Positions 51,970 to 62,700 of a stretch of DNA of 64,000 nt are shown here, piece by piece (within the stretch, counting starts at the first letter, position 1; the number at the start of each line of letters is the position of its first letter). The translations under genes were made by a program, and so were the position numbers. The notes under the pieces were generated by a model. That model saw nothing but the letters and a program-made list of their open reading frames with translations, had not been told where the DNA came from and made no database searches. Source of the DNA: Ornithodoros turicata (Eukaryota > Arthropoda > Arachnida > Ixodida > Argasidae); NCBI RefSeq assembly GCF_037126465.1, contig NC_088209.1, positions 620,001 to 684,000 of the forward strand, read 5' to 3'.

Positions 51970-52270
51970 CACATACTCAGGATATAGTTCTTGGTTCTGA
52001 CGTCATTAACAGATGTTCATCAGTTAAAACGTTAGGGATTCTACTCGATGAGCACTTGCAGTGGCGTGAATATTTTTCTTACATCTGTAAAAAAAAATCT
52101 GGCTTTTAGGCAATAGCCGAGATTTAAAAAAAAAATCACATTGCATACTCTTAGAACAATCTACAAGTAACTCATCCAAAGCCGTATATCTTACTCCATA
52201 TATAAAGTTTCGCCTTAACATACGAATCCACAATAAAGCCGTTGCATGTTACGCAGAGGGAAGCACTACG
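51970..52270 (+). pseudogene. CR1/Jockey-like LINE RT fragment (thumb)
   Basis: LGILLDEHLQWREYFSYICK, then a degraded stretch, and YLTPYIKFRLNIRIHNKAVA. This is the segment following the catalytic palm in CR1/Jockey-like RTs. It is in the same orientation and order as the fragments at 48110 and 50470, so the three may be pieces of one LINE separated by later insertions. Confidence 0.72.
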
Positions 52271-52464
52271 CACTATGTTATCATTGGACAACCGTGAGAG
52301 CGTAATCGGTGCATTTACACTGGTCGAGTCGTATTTAAGATAAGACATAAGTGATGTTCCGTGCCATTCATAACCTTGACTAAACGTGAAGTTACAGCTT
52401 CAGTACGAAAGTGTGGGTCATATACGCTCCGTCTACCGAAGATTTAATAATCAATAATTCAAGA

Positions 52465-52680
52465 CTTTATGTCGCGAGACAATTGAGATCATGAGCGACG
52501 CCACAGTGTCGGTGTATGTGGATTAAGTTTGCCCACCTGAGGGTTCTTTGAAGTGTGGCGAAACCTCGATGCACAGCAACCATATTTAACGTCTCTCGCG
52601 GCCCAAAGGAACCCGCGATCCCTGGTTTGAACCCCCAATCTTGGGATCAGGATGCGGGTATTCTCCCCCGAGGATGGCTA
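52465..52680 (-). mobile_element. tRNA-derived SINE, family 2, copy 2 (diverged)
   Basis: ATCATGAGCGACGCCACAGTG and GCCCACCTGAGGGTTCTTTGA match copy 1 at 39390-39455. The tRNA-like region on the minus strand is degenerate (CAAACCAGGGATCG near 52612-52625 and TTGAACCCCC opposite strand). Same orientation as copy 1. Confidence 0.7.
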
Positions 52681-53099
52681 TATGCCAAAAATGCGTACAA
52701 ATTATGGATATTTATTTCATTTCAGTACTTTGAAAGCTGAGGAATTCGTTGCATGAGTCAAGCCAGGGCTCTAAAGCACTATGAAAGCGATGACGCCGAA
52801 ATATATCGCGTAAAAAGAAAACATTCAAAAATGAATCTCTTAGAGATAAAATGATTTTCCAGTCTCAAAGTTGACGCGATGTAAAATGATACGAAATTGT
52901 TGTTATTATTATTATAACAGTATCCTGCTCCTGTTGTATGCGTTGAGGTATGTGCAATATTTGTAAACGTGCTCAACAATTGTATAATGTCTGTATACCT
53001 GCCCAATATGTATTTATTTCCTTTCCTAGAAACGCCGCTGGCGTTGCATAGCTTTCATTTCTGTTACCATTCTCAGGATTTATTATTCAACCTGCGAAA
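52681..53099. other. Unannotated stretch
   Basis: AT-rich, with a TTATTATTATTATAA run at 52902-52916. Nothing else recognised. Confidence 0.3.
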
Positions 53100-53129
53100 A
53101 TTGCAATATGTCATGTCGCAATGTAAAAA

Positions 53130-53890
53130 CTAACCATTCTCCTCCGTTCCTTCAACTACTTGTTCGCGATCGGCAGCGGATACAAACAGAATAGTATCAT
53201 CAGAACACATGAAAAACGTGTTTTCTTGACGAAGCGTTCGCAATGTCATTAATATAAATAAAGAACAACAAGGAGAATAGTGCCCTGCGGAACGCCAGTG
53301 ACCACCTCGAACCTGCCCGAACAATCACCATTATTTGAACCATACTGTCGTACAATCGAACCACAACGACAGGCCCACTCCATAGATCCCACACCCTTTG
53401 ATCGAGTAGGCCAAGAGCCTTAGTGAAGTGCATATAAATACCGAACTTGAATAGCTTATTCTCCAAATTGAAAATAAGCGCTTCTTTCTGACAAAGAAGT
53501 GCTTTTTCTGTAGATCGCAACTTTCGAAAATAATTGCGAGTCACTGATAATCCAACGCTTTGAAGAAAAAAGTCTGTTAGTCTTTCGTGAACAATGCTCT
53601 CGAGCCGCTTGAAAAAAAAAAAAAAAAAAACAAGGAGCAGGGATATATAGGCCTGCTGATACTGCGGAAAAGAATAATAGGGAGAGATTATGCCTGAAAT
53701 TTTCAAAGACATTGAGGTCACCGACATTGCTTAGGACAATTACCTTTGCAATTTTCATACTAGAAGGAAATACGCGTGTGGTAAAAGACAAGTTATAGAT
53801 AGGAGTTAACCCAGTTGTTCCATATTTTACTTCTGGACATACGCCGTATTGTATGGAATTCGGAAGATTTAGCAGAGCACAGCGCACGTC
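53130..53890 (-). pseudogene. CR1/Jockey-like LINE reverse transcriptase
   Basis: Read from 53890 on the minus strand: LTPIYNLSFTTRVFPSSMKI, then AKVIVLSNVGDLNVFENFRH, a ~19-base T run (A run on the plus strand, 53612-53630), LESIVHERLTDFFLQSVGLS and LFKFGIYMHFTKALGLLDQR. The palm continues as FEVVTGVPQGTILL and FFIYINDIANASSR. At least two frames are needed. Catalytic Asp in the first palm motif reads MHFTKA, so the usual D is changed. It is a dead copy; the thumb and 3' end are missing. Confidence 0.82.
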
Positions 53891-55299
53891 AGGTGAGTTA
53901 GGTCAAGAGCAAGGAGAGTTACTTGTGTGCGGTGCGATATTACACGTATCGAGGCTAGCTCCACCTAGCATCTCTTTCTACTACGCCGCGATCATTGCAG
54001 CTCATCTTCTGCAGCACCATTCTTATACAAGAGTCGTTCGTACACCTATTCAACAAGTCATGGCACACTGAAGGATTCCACGTGTAAATTACTTCGAGGT
54101 CTTAATTTTCATGTGGTCGTACCCAGAAACCTGTAATGTCTTATAGTGAGTAGTTTAGACCTTACCGTTACGCGGCACAGGTATTGTCATGATCAATACG
54201 CAAATGGTGACCCCAGACACTCCGCAGTTCACTCGTGGTACCTGATGAACACCTGACGATATAAAGTTAATGCTGATTATAAAAGATGTCAAACCTTTCA
54301 AGCTCCACGAATGACAGGAGGGTAAAGGCGGGGTAGTTGGTAAATACTCATACTTTTGCCACAGCAGAAGGACAGGGACGAAGAAAATGCTCTGTGCTTC
54401 GATCACAACCGCGAGCTCTCAACTGATCGTTGTTGCCTGAAATTTGCACGTAGCAGGGAGGCCAAGATCATTCCGTGACGCATCGAGATAACCAATGGAT
54501 CGCGCGACGACAATGAATGAAACGCGTGCCCTCATAGAACAAAGTACGTCAGTCAGTCAGAACAAAAACGTGTGAGCAGCGTAGCAAGATAGCACTAAGA
54601 GAACTTTACCGATTACGTCAAACGTGTTTCAAACCATGTTTTGCCGGTGCAAGCAGTGTATGGTCATACATGTTTATAAGGGATGTTCGTTATACACGTT
54701 CGTCATATATGTATGACGGGATGTTCGTGTATAATGTATAACCAGTGTGACTCCGGCCTTAGGGATAGCGTGGTAGCTCTGCGCAATCCGCAAAGCTCTG
54801 CTTGTGTTTTGGGCGTACGCAGAACCACCAACGCTGTGCCTTACATACGCAAAGGCGTGTGCGCGGCACGACAATTGTGCGTTCTAATATACCGTACGCT
54901 AGTACGGGATACTAATGGCCCATTCCATTGGCAGAGCTGGATCAAAGTTTTACCACGGTCCCTTGGCAGCTTTCTGGTCGTGCAGCTCTATCAAAAAGTT
55001 GGCCTACGGAAATGGGATGAGAACCCGGGAGAAGCTCCCGCTCGGAACAGTCGTGGGAACGGCAGACGTAGTGTTGTATTTGCGCTTTTCCAAACATCCC
55101 ACAAGAAAATTATTTGTTGCGATGGCTTCCTGCTACAATGCGAATAATCGTTTTCTTTTCGATTTTATTTTATGCGGAAAGCTGCTGCCGATCACTTCGA
55201 GTGGCACGGATGTATTGTCGCGAGTCTCCTACCTTCAAACCCCCAACCGGGGATTCTGGCGCCGTTTATGTGCATAGTGCAAGGCGGTAAGGTGATTCG
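53891..55299. other. Unannotated stretch
   Basis: Several open frames (54683-55147, 54915-55277 plus; 54155-54406 minus) show no recognisable domain. TTCGTTATACACGTTCGTCAT and TTCGTGTATAATGTATAAC near 54685-54740 form a loose inverted repeat. No support for a gene. Confidence 0.3.
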
Positions 55300-55780
55300 T
55301 AATTTATTTAGCGCGTAGAGGACATTCTAAAGTTAATCACAGACGGTTTCTGCGCCCATGATTGCGTACAAATTCACGCGATCGGCCGATCGCAGTCACA
55401 CCAGTCTCTTTCACGTGGAACCGGATGACTAATTCTCAATTCTTGCCTCGAAGCTGATGAAGACAAAAGTGTAGTTTCTAAAACGGTCTCGACTGGCTCA
55501 GACATGTCACGAAATTTAGTCGCTCTGTCCTTGTCGTTCGTCTCTCGTTTTAGTCATTTCGTGTCGACCTCATTTCTTTTCCGAGCCTGAAAGGAGCTGC
55601 CATGTGTTCGACATCTTTGCGTGAGTCAGTCTCGAGCAGCATTTTTATCCAGCCACGCTAAACAACTTTAACAATGCGTACATTATTCAGTGCGCAGAGG
55701 ACTTTCTAGATCTAATCACAGACAGTTGCATGACCGCTTAGTATTTGACGCGATCGATTGGTCGATCGTGGTTACACGAT
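55300..55780 (+). repeat. Diverged direct repeat pair (~100 bp, ~365 bp apart)
   Basis: Sequence around 55312-55400 (GCGTAGAGGACATTCTAAAG, TAATCACAGACGG, CACGCGATCGGCCGATCG) recurs at about 55688-55775 (GCGCAGAGGACTTTCTAGAT, TAATCACAGACAG, GACGCGATCGATTGGTCGATCG). The family is unknown. Confidence 0.6.
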
Positions 55781-55812
55781 TATTATACTAGTTAGCATCC
55801 CAGGGAGCCAAA

Positions 55813-56278
55813 TCAGCAAAAAAAAAAAAAAAAAACGAAAAACCCAGTTGCTTGAACAATTTTTTTGCTTTCAGATTCTATCCATAAAAGTACTGAGTTC
55901 GTTGTTGGTGTCGACGGCGCACGCTTTCTTTTTACGTGGGCATTTGCCTGCGCTCGTTGTCTGGCGGAATGGCTTCGCGGTTTTGGAGTGCGCACATACG
56001 GCAGGCAGCCGTCGAATATGCGCGGCGCTCTATCTTCTCGAAGCTTTGGCCTTCCACACGTGTGCAGCACTTTCTCGCCGTTGATGACAAATTCCGTCGT
56101 GCCACACGACATCGCTCTGGTCAAAGTGCTTCTCGCAGACACGTGCGTGAGGCCGTGACATTTTGCTCTTGCTTTTCCTTTTCTTTCTACTCCTGTGTCC
56201 CGCAGGTTGTCGTGCGTCCAGCTGTGTGGAATTATATTGTGCGTTTCCGAAGCAATTTACTGAACCGTACGTGACCAA
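55813..56278 (-). pseudogene. THAP-domain protein remnant
   Basis: On the minus strand, ARVCEKHFDQSDVVWHD holds the C-x2-H signature of the THAP zinc finger (VC..HF..D). After a frame change near 56105, EFVINGEKVLHTC, KLREDRAPRIFDGCLPYV and a basic tail NAHVKRKRAPS follow. This is the usual order for THAP proteins, with a Pro-containing end of the finger and then a linker. The N-terminal cysteine pair is not in the expected place and may lie in another exon. THAP occurs in host regulators and in P-element-type transposases; I cannot tell which. Confidence 0.6.
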
Positions 56279-56776
56279 GGGAAACCCGAGAAAGCGCGCG
56301 AGTCACGCGCTCTGCACGAGCGCGCATCGTACCTTGAATCCTAGCATTCCATCGACACAGCAGAGCCGTGCGACCCCGCCGGCAGCATGCACAGAATCCC
56401 ATCCAGCGCGGAGCAAAAATTGCTCTCCCAGTGGAATTCGCCATAAAAAGTCGCGATGTATTATCTCCCTCTGGTTGATTGCTTTATCGCGGCATCGGTT
56501 GAGTGGGGATATTTCGAGATGTCGCAGGGATACTTGTTACTGCCGGAAAGCACTTGATTCCTTTGAAGCGACTGGCATCACCTTGCTGTTCGTGAACATC
56601 ACAACTACCGGCTTGCTTTTTCATCAAGCGCGTCCGATGTGCAGAATTTCGTAATAGTGAGTGTTACTACATCGTACGCTATAGGCTTTGCGCACGTAAG
56701 GCATATAGCATTGGTGGTTCTGGTTCCAAAAACATCCAGACAGTTGCGAACGATGAACCACGACGTTATTCCTTAC
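56279..56776. other. Unannotated stretch before the satellite
   Basis: A plus-strand frame 56163-56654 overlaps the THAP remnant in antisense and shows no domain. Nothing else recognised. Confidence 0.3.
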
Positions 56777-59700
56777 GGACCCAGCAATACACCCATGTGT
56801 GTCAACACCGTCTATGCCTTCGGGGATTACGGCTGGAAGGCCACAATCCCGCAAAAAATAAAAATAAAACAAAAATAACTAAAAACTCAAAAAGAGAGAT
56901 TTGGAAATCACTTAATAGACAAGATGAGTAAACAAAAACAGCGTATAACACTCGAAGGCACAATTATCGCCCGATTTTCCCCCGAATTCCAGTCACAATG
57001 AAATCCTCAAGTGGCGTTTCCACTGGAGACGAACAAAGCTCGCCACGTGTAACACATGTTGGAATCGGTCACTTACGTTCCCAGCAATACACCCATGTGT
57101 GTCAACACTGTCTATGTCTTCGGGGATTACCGCTGGAAGGCCACAATCCCGCAAAAAATAAAAACAAAACAATAAATAAAAAAAAACTCAAAAAGAGAGA
57201 TTTGGAAATCACTTAATAGACAAGATGAGTAAACAAAAACAGCGTATAACACTCGAAGGCACAATTATCGCCCGATTTTCCCCCGAATTCCAGTCACAAT
57301 GAAATCCTCAAGTGGCGTTTCCACTGGAGACGAACAAAGCTCGCCACGTGTAACACATGTTGGAATCGGTCACTTACGTTCCCAGCAATACACCCATGTG
57401 TGTCAACACTGTCTATGTCTTCGGGGATTACCGCTGGAAGGCCACAATCCCGCAAAAAATAAAAACAAAACAATAAATAAAAAAAAACTCAAAAAGAGAG
57501 ATTTGGAAATCACTTAATAGACAAGATGAGTAAACAAAAACAGCGTATAACACTCGAAGGCACAATTATCGCCCGATTTTCCCCCGAATTCCAGTCACAA
57601 TGAAATCCTCAAGTGGCGTTTCCACTGGAGACGAACAAAGCTCGCCACGTGTAACACATGTTGGAATCGGTCACTTACGTTCCCAGCAATACACCCATGT
57701 GTGTCAACACTGTCTATGTCTTCGGGGATTACCGCTGGAAGGCCACAATCCCGCAAAAAATAAAAACAAAACAATAAATAAAAAAAAACTCAAAAAGAGA
57801 GATTTGGAAATCACTTAATAGACAAGATGAGTAAACAAAAACAGCGTATAACACTCGAAGGCACAATTATCGCCCGATTTTCCCCCGAATTCCAGTCACA
57901 ATGAAATCCTCAAGTGGCGTTTCCACTGGAGACGAACAAAGCTCGCCACGTGTAACACATGTTGGAATCGGTCACTTACGTTCCCAGCAATACACCCATG
58001 TGTGTCAACACTGTCTATGTCTTCGGGGATTACCGCTGGAAGGCCACAATCCCGCAAAAAATAAAAACAAAACAATAAATAAAAAAAAACTCAAAAAGAG
58101 AGATTTGGAAATCACTTAATAGACAAGATGAGTAAACAAAAACAGCGTATAACACTCGAAGGCACAATTATCGCCCGATTTTCCCCCGAATTCCAGTCAC
58201 AATGAAATCCTCAAGTGGCGTTTCCACTGGAGACGAACAAAGCTCGCCACGTGTAACACATGTTGGAATCGGTCACTTACGTTCCCAGCAATACACCCAT
58301 GTGTGTCAACACCGTCTATGCCTTCGGGGATTACGGCTGGAAGGCCACAATCCCGCAAAAAATAAAAATAAAACAAAAATAACTAAAAACTCAAAAAGAG
58401 AGATTTGGAAATCACTTAATAGACAAGATGAGTAAACAAAAACAGCGTATAACACTCGAAGGCACAATTATCGCCCGATTTTCCCCCGAATTCCAGTCAC
58501 AATGAAATCCTCAAGTGGCGTTTCCACTGGAGACGAACAAAGCTCGCCACGTGTAACACATGTTGGAATCGGTCACTTACGTTCCCAGCAATACACCCAT
58601 GTGTGTCAACACTGTCTATGTCTTCGGGGATTACCGCTGGAAGGCCACAATCCCGCAAAAAATAAAAACAAAACAATAAATAAAAAAAAACTCAAAAAGA
58701 GAGATTTGGAAATCACTTAATAGACAAGATGAGTAAACAAAAACAGCGTATAACACTCGAAGGCACAATTATCGCCCGATTTTCCCCCGAATTCCAGTCA
58801 CAATGAAATCCTCAAGTGGCGTTTCCACTGGAGACGAACAAAGCTCGCCACGTGTAACACATGTTGGAATCGGTCACTTACGTTCCCAGCAATACACCCA
58901 TGTGTGTCAACACTGTCTATGTCTTCGGGGATTACCGCTGGAAGGCCACAATCCCGCAAAAAATAAAAACAAAACAATAAATAAAAAAAAACTCAAAAAG
59001 AGAGATTTGGAAATCACTTAATAGACAAGATGAGTAAACAAAAACAGCGTATAACACTCGAAGGCACAATTATCGCCCGATTTTCCCCCGAATTCCAGTC
59101 ACAATGAAATCCTCAAGTGGCGTTTCCACTGGAGACGAACAAAGCTCGCCACGTGTAACACATGTTGGAATCGGTCACTTACGTTCCCAGCAATACACCC
59201 ATGTGTGTCAACACTGTCTATGTCTTCGGGGATTACCGCTGGAAGGCCACAATCCCGCAAAAAATAAAAACAAAACAATAAATAAAAAAAAACTCAAAAA
59301 GAGAGATTTGGAAATCACTTAATAGACAAGATGAGTAAACAAAAACAGCGTATAACACTCGAAGGCACAATTATCGCCCGATTTTCCCCCGAATTCCAGT
59401 CACAATGAAATCCTCAAGTGGCGTTTCCACTGGAGACGAACAAAGCTCGCCACGTGTAACACATGTTGGAATCGGTCACTTACGTTCCCAGCAATACACC
59501 CATGTGTGTCAACACTGTCTATGTCTTCGGGGATTACCGCTGGAAGGCCACAATCCCGCAAAAAATAAAAACAAAACAATAAATAAAAAAAAACTCAAAA
59601 AGAGAGATTTGGAAATCACTTAATAGACAAGATGAGTAAACAAAAACAGCGTATAACACTCGAAGGCACAATTATCGCCCGATTTTCCCCCGAATTCCAG

Positions 59701-62700
59701 TCACAATGAAATCCTCAAGTGGCGTTTCCACTGGAGACGAACAAAGCTCGCCACGTGTAACACATGTTGGAATCGGTCACTTACGTTCCCAGCAATACAC
59801 CCATGTGTGTCAACACTGTCTATGTCTTCGGGGATTACCGCTGGAAGGCCACAATCCCGCAAAAAATAAAAACAAAACAATAAATAAAAAAAAACTCAAA
59901 AAGAGAGATTTGGAAATCACTTAATAGACAAGATGAGTAAACAAAAACAGCGTATAACACTCGAAGGCACAATTATCGCCCGATTTTCCCCCGAATTCCA
60001 GTCACAATGAAATCCTCAAGTGGCGTTTCCACTGGAGACGAACAAAGCTCGCCACGTGTAACACATGTTGGAATCGGTCACTTACGTTCCCAGCAATACA
60101 CCCATGTGTGTCAACACTGTCTATGTCTTCGGGGATTACCGCTGGAAGGCCACAATCCCGCAAAAAATAAAAACAAAACAATAAATAAAAAAAAAACTCA
60201 AAAAGAGAGGTTTGGAAATCACTTAATAGACAAGATGAGTAAACAAAAACAGCGTATAACACTCGAAGGCACAATTATCGCCCGATTTTCCCCCGAATTC
60301 CAGTCACAATGAAATCCTCAAGTGGCGTTTCCACTGGAGACGAACAAAGCTCGCCACGTGTAACACATGTTGGAATCGGTCACTTACGTTCCCAGCAATA
60401 CACCCATGTGTGTCAACACTGTCTATGTCTTCGGGGATTACCGCTGGAAGGCCACAATCCCGCAAAAAATAAAAACAAAACAATAAATAAAAAAAAAAAC
60501 TCAAAAAGAGAGATTTGGAAATCACTTAATAGACAAGATGAGTAAACAAAAACAGCGTATAACACTCGAAGGCACAATCATCGCCCGATTTTCCCCCGAA
60601 TTCCAGTCACAATGAAATCCTCAAGTGGCGCCTTTCCACTGAAGACGAACAAAGGTCGCCACGTGTAACACAAGTTGGAATCGGTCACTTACGTTTCCAG
60701 CAATACACCCATGTGTGTCAACACTGTCTATGTCTTCGGGGATTACCGCTGGAAGGCCACAATCCCGCAAAAAATAAAAACAAAACAATAAATAAAAAAA
60801 AAACTCAAAAAGAGAGGTTTGGAAATCACTTAATAGACAAGATGAGTAAACAAAAACAGCGTATAACACTCGAAGGCACAATTATCGCCCGATTTTCCCC
60901 CGAATTCCAGTCACAATGAAATCCTCAAGTGGCGTTTCCACTGGAGACGAACAAAGCTCGCCACGTGTAACACATGTTGGAATCGGTCACTTACGTTCCC
61001 AGCAATACACCCATGTGTGTCAACACTGTCTATGTCTTCGGGGATTACCGCTGGAAGGCCACAATCCCGCAAAAAATAAAAACAAAACAATAAATAAAAA
61101 AAACTCAAAAAGAGAGATTTGGAAATCACTTAATAGACAAGATGAGTAAACAAAAACAGCGTATAACACTCGAAGGCACAATCATCGCCCGATTTTCCCC
61201 CGAATTCCAGTCACAATGAAATCCTCAAGTGGCGCCTTTCCACTGAAGACGAACAAAGGTCGCCACGTGTAACACAAGTTGGAATCGGTCACTTACGTTT
61301 CCAGCAATACACCCATGTGTGTCAACACTGTCTATGTCTTCGGGGATTACCGCTGGAAGGCCACAATCCCGCAAAAAATAAAAACAAAACAATAAATAAA
61401 AAAAAACTCAAAAAGAGAGGTTTGGAAATCACTTAATAGACAAGATGAGTAAACAAAAACAGCGTATAACACTCGAAGGCACAATTATCGCCCGATTTTC
61501 CCCCGAATTCCAGTCACAATGAAATCCTCAAGTGGCGTTTCCACTGGAGACGAACAAAGCTCGCCACGTGTAACACATGTTGGAATCGGTCACTTACGTT
61601 CCCAGCAATACACCCATGTGTGTCAACACTGTCTATGTCTTCGGGGATTACCGCTGGAAGGCCACAATCCCGCAAAAAATAAAAACAAAACAATAAATAA
61701 AAAAAAACTCAAAAAGAGAGATTTGGAAATCACTTAATAGACAAGATGAGTAAACAAAAACAGCGTATAACACTCGAAGGCACAATCATCGCCCGATTTT
61801 CCCCCGAATTCCAGTCACAATGAAATCCTCAAGTGGCGCCTTTCCACTGAAGACGAACAAAGGTCGCCACGTGTAACACAAGTTGGAATCGGTCACTTAC
61901 GTTTCCAGCAATACACCCATGTGTGTCAACACTGTCTATGTCATCGGGGATTACCGCTGGAAGGCCACAATGCCGCAAAGAAATAAAAATAGAACAAAAA
62001 TAAATAAAAACACAAAAAGACAGTTTTGGAAATCACTTAATAGACAAGATCAGAAACAAAAACAGCGTATACCACTCGAAGGCACAATTATCGCCCGATT
62101 TGTCCCCAAATTCCAGTCACAATGAAATCCTCAAGTGGCGTTTCCACTGCAGACGAACAAAGGTCGCCACGTGGAACACATGTTGGAATCGGTCACTTAC
62201 GTTCCCAGCAATACACCCATGTGTGTCAACACCGTCTATGCCTTCGGGGATTACCGCTGGAAGGCCACAATCCCGCAAAAAAATAAATAAATAAAATAAA
62301 GAAGAACAGAAAAAGAGAGATTTGGAAATCACTTAATAGACAAAATGGGAAATAAAAACAGCGTACAACACTCGAAGGCACAATTATCGCCCGATTTGTC
62401 CCCAAATTCCAGTCACAATGAAATCCTCAAGTGGCGTTTCCACTGGAGACGAACAAAGGTCGCCATGTGTAACACATGTTGGAATCGGTCACTTACGTTC
62501 CCAGCAATACACCCATGTGTGTCAGCACTGTCTATGCCTTCGGGGACTACCGCTGAAAGGCACAATCCCGCAAAAAATAAAAATAAAACAAAAATTAAAT
62601 AAAAATTCAAAAAGAGAGATTTGGAAATCACTTAATAGACAAGATGAGAAACAAAAACAGCGTATACCACTCGAAGGCACAATTATCGCCCGATTTTTCC

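Noticed and set aside
54683..55277. Host protein-coding gene
   Set aside because: Two overlapping frames are open, but no start context, domain or splice structure could be supported.
57040..57090. CENP-B box in the satellite unit
   Set aside because: GTTGGAATCGG resembles the right half of the box, but the essential TTCG of the left half is absent. The opposite-strand GGCGTTTCCACTGGAG is also incomplete.
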